This document shows, one piece after another, positions 14,794 through 22,632 of a DNA stretch of 30,524 nt. The notes beneath the pieces were generated by a model. It was not told the DNA's origin. It saw only the letters and a list, made by a program, of their open reading frames with translations, and searched no databases. Source of the stretch: SLJM01 sp964415785 (lineage in GTDB: Bacteria; Myxococcota_A; Bradymonadia; Bradymonadales; Bradymonadaceae). Location of the stretch: the NCBI GenBank assembly GCA_964415785.1, contig CAYQBU010000029.1:1-30524 (forward strand), given 5' to 3'. Each line of letters begins with the position of its first letter. Position 1 is the stretch's first letter. A program made the position numbers and the translations under genes.

Positions 14794-17247
14794 TCAATTC
14801 GCCCCGATCATCCCGCCGAGATAAAAGCTCCCCACCGCCGTCAGGTCCAGAGAGCGCTCGTACATCGCTCCCGCCTCGTCGCCGATCTCCAGCGCCAACC
14901 ACTCTCCCTTTCGGTGAGAAATCCGATGCGGGGTCTGGCCCAGTCGCTGCCCATCGAGGCGAATCTGGGACCCCGACGGCTCCAGATCGTACTCCGCCGC
15001 CACCTGCTCTTCGCCCTCTGGCATCAATGGGAGCGCCACTCGATCCCGATTGACGCCCTCCAGGTTGAGCCAGGCCACCGCCGGTTCAAAACCGGAGCGC
15101 TCCATCTGGAGGTGAATGGGCCGTCCCACCGGCGCATTCTCATAGCGAAGCGGCGTGCGCCCCGCCTCCTGCCCATCGATCATCACCCATGCCCCGGCGG
15201 GCTCACTGATCACCTCCAGGGGCCTGCGCTCCTCTGGCAACTGGCGCTCTAAAACCACGGGCTCCTCCAACGCCTCACCCCCGCCGCGCCGCATCGCCGG
15301 CCCATAGCCTGGCTTCATCACCCACACCTCATTGGTCGCCCCCTGGCGAAGCTCTACGCTCGTCGGCGTCTTGCTCTCCACCAACACCCCATTGACCACT
15401 GCCGTCGCTCCTGCGGGCTCCGTCTCCAGACGATGCTCCTGCACCGGCCCCGGCTCACCTCCCTCCAACTCCGTCAACGCCCCCACCTCCATTTGCTCGC
15501 CGACCATCGCCTCCACTCCCACCTCCGGCTCCGGCCCCTCTTCGTCACCACTTCCGCTCATCGCCCACACCAACGCCAACCCCACGGCGATCGCCAGCGC
15601 GGCACTTCCGCCGACGATGCCCATTCGCTTCAGTGGCATCTCGTTGTCGCCGGCCGCCGCCGGCCTCGGCCGCTCGATCGACGGCAGGGCCTCCGTGCGC
15701 CGCACCGACGCCTCCTTGCGGCGGCTCACCGGCGGATCATCCTCCTCCTGCGGCTCTTCCCTCTCCAGCCTCAGCTCCTCCCCCTCATCGATCGTCATCG
15801 CCTCCAGATCGTCGAGCTCCAGGGCCTCCACTTCGCTATCATCTTCAAATTCGATGGGCTCCTGCGAGCCCTGCCACAACGCCTCCGACGAGCGCGCCAC
15901 CTCGTCATCGACGTCCATCGGCGATGTCGTCTCCTCCGGCAACTCCTCGATCATCGTCGCCTCGCGAGACACCACTGCTGTCGGTGCCCCCTCGTCGTAC
16001 TCGTCGGTGATTGCCCCCTCCACCGGCGACTGCCCCTCTTCGACGCGCTCAACCCTGACCTCTGGCGCCACCCTCTCGCCTCGCTCCATCGCCTCCAGCC
16101 GATCCTCGCTCAGGTCGATCTGCACCGTCGGATCAATGACCTCCTCCTGGGAGCGCTCTTGCTCCAGGCGCTCTTCTTCCATGGCGATCAAATCCCCCAG
16201 CGACAGATCGATCTGCACCGTCGGATCCACCTCCACCGTCGAGCCATCCTCGTCGTCTTCTGCCCCGATCGCCGGATGGCGCTCATTCGTCGTTTCCGCC
16301 GCCATCTCAGGCTCATGTCGCTCCCTCGGTGCGACATCTAGCCCCCTCAAATACCCCCCCAATTGGCGCGGCCCCACCCGCACGCGCTGATCGAAGAGCC
16401 AATCCTGCAGCGCCTGCTCCATCGCCTGGGCCGACGAGAAGCGATCCTCTGGCTTCAGGGCCAGCGCCTTCATCGTGATCTGCTCCAACTGCGCCGGGTA
16501 ATCGCTTCGTATCGCCCGTGGCGACTCGATCTCTCCCTCCGTGATCCGCCGCATCGTCTCGTAACTGCTGTCGGCCCGAAACAGCCGCGTCCCCACCGTC
16601 GTCTCGTATAAAAGGATCCCCAACGCAAAGATATCGCTTCGGTGATCCAGGCTGCCCTGACCGAATTGCTCGGGGCTCATATAGGAAAACTTGCCCTTGA
16701 ACTCCCCGGCCTGCGTCTCTGTGAGGCGATTCTCGGCCTTGGCGATGCCAAAATCGCATAATTTGACGTCGCCCCCATAGCTGACCAGTACATTCTGTGG
16801 CGAGACGTCGCGATGCACGATCTGCATCGGTCGACCATCCTCTCCTCGACGCTCGTGGGCATGGCCCAACCCCCGCGCTACCTCACAGATGATATGCACC
16901 GCCAGGTGACGACTGATAAAATCGCCCTGCTTGACCCCCAATTCGCAGATCCGGCGCAGATCCAGCCCCTCCACATACTCCATGGCGATAAAAAACGTCC
17001 CCTCCTGCTCTCCAAGATCGTAGATCTGAACGATGTTGGGATGTTGCAGGCGGGCCGCGATCCGAGCCTCATCGATGAACATGGAGATGATATCGTCGCG
17101 ATCGACGAGGTGGGGGAACATCCGCTTGATCGCCAACTGCCGCCTAAACCCGCCGATATCGCCGGATTTACTGGCCAAAAACACCTCGGCCATTCCTCCC
17201 TGGGCTATCTTTTCGTGGAGGCGGTATTCGCCAAAGGGTTGGGCCAT
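14794..17247 (-). CDS. Membrane-anchored Ser/Thr protein kinase with C-terminal PEGA repeats
   Basis: An 817-residue eukaryotic-like kinase. Kinase domain ~8-285: Gly-rich loop AQGGMAEVF, Lys41 in AIKRM, catalytic loop HRDVSPQN (145-152), DFG (165-167) and activation segment ending YMSPEQ. All catalytic residues are present, so it should be active. An acidic linker of ~250 residues follows, with the nonapeptide DPTVQIDLS twice (341-349, 372-380). A single TM helix (~543-563) precedes three PEGA-type beta domains, with cores at ~609-633 (EPAGATAVVNG), ~681-705 (SEPAGAWVMIDG) and ~756-775 (PSGSQIRLDG). PEGA domains usually lie outside the cytoplasm and bind surface components. No good ribosome-binding site precedes the ATG at 17247. 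It sits 143 bp upstream of sctI; control of secretion is possible but unproven. Confidence 0.9.
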   Translation of the reverse strand: MAQPFGEYRLHEKIAQGGMAEVFLASKSGDIGGFRRQLAIKRMFPHLVDRDDIISMFIDEARIAARLQHPNIVQIYDLGEQEGTFFIAMEYVEGLDLRRICELGVKQGDFISRHLAVHIICEVARGLGHAHERRGEDGRPMQIVHRDVSPQNVLVSYGGDVKLCDFGIAKAENRLTETQAGEFKGKFSYMSPEQFGQGSLDHRSDIFALGILLYETTVGTRLFRADSSYETMRRITEGEIESPRAIRSDYPAQLEQITMKALALKPEDRFSSAQAMEQALQDWLFDQRVRVGPRQLGGYLRGLDVAPRERHEPEMAAETTNERHPAIGAEDDEDGSTVEVDPTVQIDLSLGDLIAMEEERLEQERSQEEVIDPTVQIDLSEDRLEAMERGERVAPEVRVERVEEGQSPVEGAITDEYDEGAPTAVVSREATMIEELPEETTSPMDVDDEVARSSEALWQGSQEPIEFEDDSEVEALELDDLEAMTIDEGEELRLEREEPQEEDDPPVSRRKEASVRRTEALPSIERPRPAAAGDNEMPLKRMGIVGGSAALAIAVGLALVWAMSGSGDEEGPEPEVGVEAMVGEQMEVGALTELEGGEPGPVQEHRLETEPAGATAVVNGVLVESKTPTSVELRQGATNEVWVMKPGYGPAMRRGGGEALEEPVVLERQLPEERRPLEVISEPAGAWVMIDGQEAGRTPLRYENAPVGRPIHLQMERSGFEPAVAWLNLEGVNRDRVALPLMPEGEEQVAAEYDLEPSGSQIRLDGQRLGQTPHRISHRKGEWLALEIGDEAGAMYERSLDLTAVGSFYLGGMIGAN
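16115..16227 (-). repeat. Duplicated 20-bp coding repeat in the kinase linker
   Basis: The 20-mer TCGATCTGCACCGTCGGATC occurs identically at 16115-16134 and 16208-16227 (plus-strand reading). It encodes DPTVQID in both copies, with flanking codons also alike. It looks like an internal duplication or a motif held constant by selection. Confidence 0.7.
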
Positions 17248-17298
17248 GGGCGCCGTCGCTTATCGGAGACAATCTATTTGGGAGTCCAACTTGTTTCG

Positions 17299-17328
17299 AC
17301 GGTACGAAAGCCCCACCTTTGACGTCAA
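17299..17328 (-). promoter_or_regulatory. Candidate promoter of the kinase gene
   Basis: TTGACG (minus, 17328-17323), 18-bp spacer, TACCGT (17304-17299), about 50 nt before the kinase ATG. The -35 lies in a 10-bp palindrome, TTGACGTCAA (17319-17328), which could be an operator. Hexamer matches are only moderate. Confidence 0.3.
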
Positions 17329-17344
17329 GAATCGGCGTCCGGGA

Positions 17345-17372
17345 TTGACGCCTCCAACTCGGTGTTCATCCT
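17345..17372 (+). promoter_or_regulatory. Weak candidate promoter of cinA
   Basis: TTGACG, 16-bp spacer, CATCCT, 43 nt before the ATG. The -35 is good and the -10 poor. Confidence 0.25.
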
Positions 17373-17415
17373 TGTAACCACTGCGGTTTTGAGGTTCTCG
17401 ACCTAGGAATCCACG

Positions 17416-18654
17416 ATGACCCAATTCGCCATCTGCTGTATCGGTGATGAATTATTGGACGGCCGCGTCCGCGACGCCAACGCCGCCTACCTGGGCCAAT
17501 GGTGCACCCGTCAGGGATTCGACCTTCGGGAAGCGCGCTTCGTCGATGACCGACGCTCCCGCATCGTCGACGCCCTCGATGCCCTTCACGGAGCGGACGT
17601 CGTCGTGGTCAGCGGTGGACTCGGCCCCACCCATGATGACCGCACCCGCGAGGCCGCCGCCGATCTCGTCGACCAGGACCTCGTCTTTGCCCCCGAATAT
17701 TTTGATCAATTGCGCGACCATTTCCAGTCTCGCGGCCGCCAGCTCACCGAGGGCCATCGCCGCCAATGCCAATTCCCCGCCCAGTCCACCATCCTCCCCT
17801 CTGAGGCCGGTACGGCCGCTGGCTTTCGACTCCACCATCGGGGTACCGACTACTATTTCTTTGCCGGCGTGCCCTCTGAATTTCAATGGTTCGTCGATCA
17901 CTGCCTTCCCAAAGGCGACGCCCACTCCACCCACCAGATCGGTCTTCGCTTCTTTGGCCTCGGCGAAAGCGATCTCGCCGACCGCCTGGAGCCCACCGTC
18001 GACGAGCTCCAATCCCTCGGCCTCAGCGTCGGCTTTCGCGCCGACTTCCCGGTGATCCACCTCTCCATCAGCGGCGACCCCCATCGCCTCGATGACGCCC
18101 GCGACCTGGTCCTCGCCCACAGTGCTCCCTGGTTTATTGGCGATCACACCGAATCGCTCTCCCGGCGACTGGGCCGCCTCCTCACCGACGATGGCGCCAC
18201 CCTCAGCGTCGCCGAATCCTGCACCGCCGGACTCCTGGGAGCCATGATCACCTCCGTCCCCGGCAGCTCCGCCTACTTCCATGAGGGCTATCTCACCTAC
18301 TCCAACGACGCCAAACACCGGCTCCTGGACGTCCCCCAAACCCTGCTCGACGACTTCGGTGCCGTCAGCGCCGAAGTCGTCGAGGCCATGGCCAATGGCG
18401 CGCGCCGGCGCAGCAACAGCACCTACGCCCTCGCCATCAGCGGCATCGCCGGACCCTCTGGCGGCACCGAGGACAAGCCCGTGGGCACCGTCCACACCGC
18501 CCTGTCGACCCCCAATGGCACTCAGTCCAACCGCTACCAGTGGCTGGGCCGCTCCCGCCAACAGATCCGGACCCTCTCCGTCTACGCCGCTCTCTCCAAC
18601 CTGCTCCACTACATCGATCCCGCTTCACTGACTCCCCAGAGCAAAGCGCCGTAG
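17416..18654 (+). CDS. cinA: CinA-family protein: MoCF-type domain plus nicotinamide-nucleotide amidase domain
   Basis: A 412-residue two-domain CinA. The N-terminal molybdopterin-binding-like domain (COG1058 type) shows IGDELLDGRVRDANAAYLG at 9-27 and SGGLGPTHDDRT at 66-77. In this family it hydrolyses ADP-ribose or acts in pyridine-nucleotide recycling. The C-terminal amidase (PncC) domain begins near residue 245, with AESCTAG at 266-272 carrying the conserved Ser, then GYLTYSNDAK and AISGIAGPSGGTEDKPVGTV. Its activity converts NMN to nicotinate mononucleotide. Length matches full-length CinA. Only a weak AGGA precedes the ATG. Its last 30 bp overlap the convergent thpR gene. Confidence 0.92.
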   Translation: MTQFAICCIGDELLDGRVRDANAAYLGQWCTRQGFDLREARFVDDRRSRIVDALDALHGADVVVVSGGLGPTHDDRTREAAADLVDQDLVFAPEYFDQLRDHFQSRGRQLTEGHRRQCQFPAQSTILPSEAGTAAGFRLHHRGTDYYFFAGVPSEFQWFVDHCLPKGDAHSTHQIGLRFFGLGESDLADRLEPTVDELQSLGLSVGFRADFPVIHLSISGDPHRLDDARDLVLAHSAPWFIGDHTESLSRRLGRLLTDDGATLSVAESCTAGLLGAMITSVPGSSAYFHEGYLTYSNDAKHRLLDVPQTLLDDFGAVSAEVVEAMANGARRRSNSTYALAISGIAGPSGGTEDKPVGTVHTALSTPNGTQSNRYQWLGRSRQQIRTLSVYAALSNLLHYIDPASLTPQSKAP

Positions 18655-19215
18655 CACCTCGTAATGCGGCCCCTCTGGTCCCAGCTCCGAGGCCATCAGC
18701 GCCAACTCTCGAATCGGGCTGCGCCCAAACTCTCGCTTCGCACAATCCTCCATCCACTCCTCGACGACCGCCGCCCCACCTCCCATGCGCGCCAACGTGA
18801 TATGGGGTTTGAAAGGCCTCCTCTCTTTGTCTAACCCCAGCCGCTCGTGCAGTTCTTCGTCCACATTTCGATGCAACAGGCTCAACACCTCCGCGCCCTC
18901 ATCGTCGATCCCCGCCCAGGCGATCCGCGGTGGTCCCGACGACGGAAAGACCCCCACCTTGGCCACCCCCACATCAAAGGAGAATAGGGGTTCACAGACC
19001 TCCTCCATCTCACCCATCAGCCGAGGGATCAGTGCCGTCGGCGTGTCTCCCAAAAACTTCAGGGTCAGATGAATAAGCTCCGGGCGAACGGGTTGCACCT
19101 TTCGCGAGCGCTCTTTTAACTTTTCCACCAGCGGGCGCCTGGCCTCCACCAGTGCATTGACCACCTCGATCGACAGATCGAACGCCAGAAACAGACGCTT
19201 CGTTTCCCCACTCAT
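18625..19215 (-). CDS. thpR: RNA 2',3'-cyclic phosphodiesterase (2H phosphoesterase, ThpR/LigT)
   Basis: A 196-residue protein with the two H-x-T signatures of the 2H phosphoesterase family: HLT at 49-51 (in LIHLTLKFLG) and HIT at 138-140 (in KPHITLARM). The N-terminal KRLFLAFDLS strand is typical too. The enzyme hydrolyses 2',3'-cyclic phosphate on RNA ends to the 2'-phosphate. I start at the ATG at 19215: it overlaps the upstream stop as TGATG and has GGGAG 6 nt away. A GTG at 19218 is less likely. The 3' end overlaps convergent cinA by 30 bp. It appears translationally coupled to the zinc-ribbon/TPR gene upstream. Confidence 0.9.
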   Translation of the reverse strand: MSGETKRLFLAFDLSIEVVNALVEARRPLVEKLKERSRKVQPVRPELIHLTLKFLGDTPTALIPRLMGEMEEVCEPLFSFDVGVAKVGVFPSSGPPRIAWAGIDDEGAEVLSLLHRNVDEELHERLGLDKERRPFKPHITLARMGGGAAVVEEWMEDCAKREFGRSPIRELALMASELGPEGPHYEVLRRFALGSQ

Positions 19216-20564
19216 CACTGACTCCCTTCCGACTCCAACCGATCTGCCATTTCCCGGCTCTGAAACTCGGCGATCGAGCGCTGGTCTCCACCGGGATGGG
19301 CCTCCAGATAGGCCTCGTATTGGTCGAGCGCCGCCGCGTAGTCGCTGCGGTCGCGATGCGCTCGCGCCTTCCCGATCAGCGCCTCACCCCGATCGGGGTG
19401 ACGCCGGTAGGCGGCCTCAAATGCCTGGATCGCCGCTCCTGGATCACCGTCGCGAAGGTGGGTCCACCCCACACCGATCATGGCGTCTGGCTGCCCTGGA
19501 CGCCGCTCCAATACCGCCTCGTAGCGCTGGAACGCCTGAGCGATATCGCCCCGGTCTCGCGACCGCTGCGCCCCCGCCAATATCTGGGCTACCGACTGCT
19601 CTTGCGGCCTCGCTTCCTCTTCTTCTGAAGCCTCCTGCGCTTCATCTCGCGCCGCCGCCAGACCGGCTTGTCGACCTTCGATGACCACCGCCCGCACCCC
19701 CGCCACCATCTGCGCGGTGGTCGCTCCAGCCCGTGCCGTATTCACATCCTCCGCACCCGCCGCCACCGCCTCGCCCGCAGTCGCCTGAACCTCATCGCCC
19801 TCCTCCATGTCCTCTTCCTGCATCACTTCCAGCGCCCACCACCCGGCGATGGCGACAACCACCATCACCAAGAGCACCGCCATCCAGCGTCCCCCTCCTT
19901 TTTTCCCTCGGCTCCCATCGTCCCCGGCCACGCGCTGCTCCTGCTCCCCGAGCGTCGGAAGCCCGGCTTCCACGTCCTCTTGGTCTTCAAAGCGCCCTCC
20001 CTCCAGGTTTACCTTCGACGCCGGCGCCTGCTGCGCTCGCTCACGGCCATTGTCCCTCTGCTTTGGCGCCTCTTCCGGCGCCTCTCTTTTCGCCTTATTC
20101 TCCGGCTTTGCCGCCTGAAATTGCCGATCTGTTGATTGCCGTACTCGTTGTTCCTTTCGCTTCGCCGCACCCTCTTGAGAGCTCACCCGTGGCCGATCGG
20201 GGCGGTCGGCCTGATTTGCCGAAATCTCGGCGATGGAGTCCACAGCCTTAAATATAGGCGTAAACTCCCCAATATCGCCGAGTCGTGTCCACTTCTGACC
20301 GGTCCTGGAGAGTCGATCTTTAGGACCGACCTTCTGGGCCATCAGCCATTGATGCAACTCTTCAAACCCCCCGCAATAGAGAATATCTCCCTGTTCAACG
20401 CGCTCAATCATCCAGCGACGCTGGCGCTCATCCTTGACGCCCGCCGTCGGATCGACGCCGAATTGGTGCCCACAAGCGCTGCACTCCAGGGTCAGCCTGG
20501 AGTGACGAAGGCGCTCCTCATCGATTTCATAAACCGTCTGACACTGGGGACATGAAATGTCCAT
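19215..20564 (-). CDS. Zinc-ribbon, GYF-like, single-TM, TPR protein (paralogue 2)
   Basis: 449 residues. A zinc ribbon of the MJ0042/CPxC type has Cys5, Cys8, Cys28 and Cys31. A GYF_2-like segment at ~51-105 includes MIERVEQGDILYCGGFEELHQW and RTGQKWTRLGD. A long, highly charged Gln/Lys/Arg-rich linker leads to one TM helix (~227-247, WMAVLLVMVVVAIAGWWAL). At least three TPR units follow (SRDRGDIAQAFQRYEAVLER, LRDGDPGAAIQAFEAAYRR, HRDRSDYAAALDQYEAYLE). This implies a cytoplasmic zinc ribbon with the TPRs across the inner membrane, though topology is inferred. The upstream neighbour has the same order of domains and identical Cys spacing. The genes are 13 bp apart, with thpR coupled downstream. 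Specific function unknown. Confidence 0.75.
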   Translation of the reverse strand: MDISCPQCQTVYEIDEERLRHSRLTLECSACGHQFGVDPTAGVKDERQRRWMIERVEQGDILYCGGFEELHQWLMAQKVGPKDRLSRTGQKWTRLGDIGEFTPIFKAVDSIAEISANQADRPDRPRVSSQEGAAKRKEQRVRQSTDRQFQAAKPENKAKREAPEEAPKQRDNGRERAQQAPASKVNLEGGRFEDQEDVEAGLPTLGEQEQRVAGDDGSRGKKGGGRWMAVLLVMVVVAIAGWWALEVMQEEDMEEGDEVQATAGEAVAAGAEDVNTARAGATTAQMVAGVRAVVIEGRQAGLAAARDEAQEASEEEEARPQEQSVAQILAGAQRSRDRGDIAQAFQRYEAVLERRPGQPDAMIGVGWTHLRDGDPGAAIQAFEAAYRRHPDRGEALIGKARAHRDRSDYAAALDQYEAYLEAHPGGDQRSIAEFQSREMADRLESEGSQ

Positions 20565-20577
20565 GGATCACCGCCGC

Positions 20578-22290
20578 TTACCCCTCCTCATCGTCGTCCG
20601 GCAGCGGTGGGGGTGCCACTCCTTCTGATTCGCCGCGTAGCTCGTTGGCGTGTTCTCGAAGTTGTTGGGCCTGTTCTTCTTCACCCAACTGCTCGTGAAC
20701 CTCGGCCTGCATCTCGAAGAGTTGAAAACGCGTCGGATCCAACTCCGAGGCTCGCTCCAGGCGATCCAGCGCCGAGGCCAGCCGGTTGGATTCCATGTCC
20801 GACTCTGCGCTCTCCATCAACCGCTGGGCCTCCGACCGAGCTCGCTCCGAGATGCCTCCGCTATCGTCGTCTTCGTCGATCGCCTCTTCTGGAATCCCCT
20901 CCGGCAACGCTTCTTCCTGCGCCACCTCTTCTTCCTCTTCACCGCCCAGGCTGATCACCCCTCCCAACTGAAGCGCCAGGATCACTGCCGCCACAAAGAG
21001 CAGGCCAAATGCTCCCCAGAGCATCCAGTTGAGCAGGTTGCCGTCTCTTGACGGGGGCTGGAACTTTTCGTCGGGATTGATTTTTTCCTTGGCAGCTGCT
21101 GGTTGCTCTGGCTTGTCACCGGGCCCCACGGCGGGGCTGGCCGCCGTCTGAAAGGGGGAATGCCCACCGCCGGATGGCGGCATGGGTGCCGCACTGCCCC
21201 CGGCGCTCGATCCCGTCCTTCCTCCCGGCTGCGATGCTGGTCCACCACTGACGCCGGGGCTCGACGGATTTTGGCCGGCAGCGCCTGGACTCGGAGGGGC
21301 CCCCATGGGTCCCGATCCGGGAACACTTCCCGGTGACGAAGGGCGCCGCGCCCCACTTCCCGGCGATGGCCGATGTGCTCCAGAGCCCCCGGCCAGGGCC
21401 TGCTTGAATTGCGGAAATTCCGTGAGCGGGAAAAAGGCCTCGCCATCAGCCGATAGATCGAAGCCCTCCAATTCCTCGCGCTCGTTTTTCTTCGCCATCC
21501 AATCGCGAAGACTGTCGTTATCCGTAAACTCATAGGTCAGCCCGAAACTGGTCCTCAGCTTCCAGGGACCATCGTGATCGGGATCGGGACCCGATTGCTG
21601 GCCGCCACCTACACTACCAGCGCCGCTGGGGCTATGCCCCGGTGGCGGCGTCGGATCGTCGGGCACCGATGCCCGCTGCTGCTGTCCCGGTCGGGGAATC
21701 TCGCCCAGATCGGGCGGGGGGGACGCGATCTGCGTCTCATCGTCATCACCTCCACCTGGCCCTGTGACTGGTGCGCTCGATTCAGCGATTTCTTGGACCT
21801 GATTGAGGCTCTCCCTGGCGATATTGGCATCGATCTCCTGGGTCGCCCGGTCATCTTCTGCCGGATCAGGGGTCATTCCCGGCAACGAGTCCCCCGGCGA
21901 TCCGAGGGGATTACTCATCTCCGTCGTCGCGTCCGGACCGGCCTCTCCACCTCCACCAAACAGGTTTCCAAAGTCCGGCAATTCCGAGCCCGACATCACC
22001 TCCGTCTTATCGGCTTCCGGCTCTCCTCCCCCTCCTCCGGCGTCGGCATCAGCTCCAGCCCCCCCGCCCTGGTTCTGCATCCCCTTGAGCAACTCCTCCA
22101 TATTTGGTCGCTTGGCGACCTGGGTCTTCTCTCCAGGCTCGTGCACCTCACCGCCCTGGTCGCCCCCGGTATCGGGATAAACCACAAAGGAGTGAGAACA
22201 CGCCGGGCACCGGATTTTACCTCCGGATGCCGGGATATTATCATCATTGACGCGATAGCGTTTTGAACAGCTTGGACACTGGACAATCAT
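20578..22290 (-). CDS. Zinc-ribbon, GYF-like, single-TM, TPR protein (paralogue 1) with repeated Thr-Glu/Gln motifs
   Basis: 570 residues. The zinc ribbon has Cys5, Cys8, Cys28 and Cys31, the same spacing as the next gene. A ~190-residue low-complexity Gly/Pro/Asp linker carries repeated acidic Thr motifs: EKTQVA, DKTEVM, DATTEM, RATQEI and DETQIA. A GYF_2-like region (WKLRTSFGLTYEFTDNDSLR then DWMAKKN and LSADGEAFFPLTEF) follows, then a second Gly/Ser/Pro-rich linker. One TM helix (MLWGAFGLLFVAAVILALQL), an acidic stretch and a TPR-like tail end the protein. Such TxxI/TQ motifs resemble phospho-threonine sites read by FHA domains, so it may be a Ser/Thr-kinase substrate. The start is an ATG at 22290 with only a distant GGAG. 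Cellular role unknown. Confidence 0.75.
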   Translation of the reverse strand: MIVQCPSCSKRYRVNDDNIPASGGKIRCPACSHSFVVYPDTGGDQGGEVHEPGEKTQVAKRPNMEELLKGMQNQGGGAGADADAGGGGGEPEADKTEVMSGSELPDFGNLFGGGGEAGPDATTEMSNPLGSPGDSLPGMTPDPAEDDRATQEIDANIARESLNQVQEIAESSAPVTGPGGGDDDETQIASPPPDLGEIPRPGQQQRASVPDDPTPPPGHSPSGAGSVGGGQQSGPDPDHDGPWKLRTSFGLTYEFTDNDSLRDWMAKKNEREELEGFDLSADGEAFFPLTEFPQFKQALAGGSGAHRPSPGSGARRPSSPGSVPGSGPMGAPPSPGAAGQNPSSPGVSGGPASQPGGRTGSSAGGSAAPMPPSGGGHSPFQTAASPAVGPGDKPEQPAAAKEKINPDEKFQPPSRDGNLLNWMLWGAFGLLFVAAVILALQLGGVISLGGEEEEEVAQEEALPEGIPEEAIDEDDDSGGISERARSEAQRLMESAESDMESNRLASALDRLERASELDPTRFQLFEMQAEVHEQLGEEEQAQQLREHANELRGESEGVAPPPLPDDDEEG

Positions 22291-22632
22291 TCCGAAGTCT
22301 GCTCCAGGTAGAACTTGAAAGGATGCCTGAGACGACCACCCGACCGTACGTCTTCAACGACGTCTGGACACGCCCCGCCAGCGCCGTTATGTGGTGTCGC
22401 AATCGGCATAAGACTGCGCCATTTAATCACAGCCCACCTAGGGGTGCAAGACTTCTCCCCCCGTGATCACCGCTTCTCCTTGCCCCTGATTTTAGCCCAG
22501 ATTATTAATGGGACTTCGTAGCGCACCTTCAGCCCGGATTATTCATGAGACGCCGTGACGAGGCAAAATCAGTGCTGAGCGGCCAAAATCAAGCAAAAGT
22601 CGCAGATAATCCGGGCGAGGAGATCCCGCACC
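22291..22632. other. Intergenic region between divergent zinc-ribbon and GNAT-like genes
   Basis: No gene is supported in these 342 bp. The half near the zinc-ribbon gene is GC-rich with no clear promoter. The half near the GNAT-like gene is AT-richer and contains the three-copy GCCC-R-GATTAT repeat element. The region also holds the palindrome GTGATCAC and several CAAAATC/GCAAAA words. Confidence 0.5.
22494..22616. repeat. Direct and inverted repeat element (possible MITE/IS relic or operator array)
   Basis: AGCCCRGATTATTMATGRG plus two more bases occurs directly at 22494-22514 and 22531-22551 (18 of 21 identical). The core GCCCGGATTAT (22532-22542) recurs inverted and perfectly at 22606-22616, only a few bases before the ribosome-binding region of the next gene. 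Copy 2 and the inverted copy bound an 85-bp segment resembling a miniature element with 11-bp terminal inverted repeats. No target-site duplication is visible. From memory the motif resembles ends of some insertion sequences, but I cannot verify that here. Confidence 0.6.

Noticed and set aside
22532..22616. Complete insertion sequence
   Set aside because: Only 85 bp between the inverted ends, no transposase frame and no target-site duplication.
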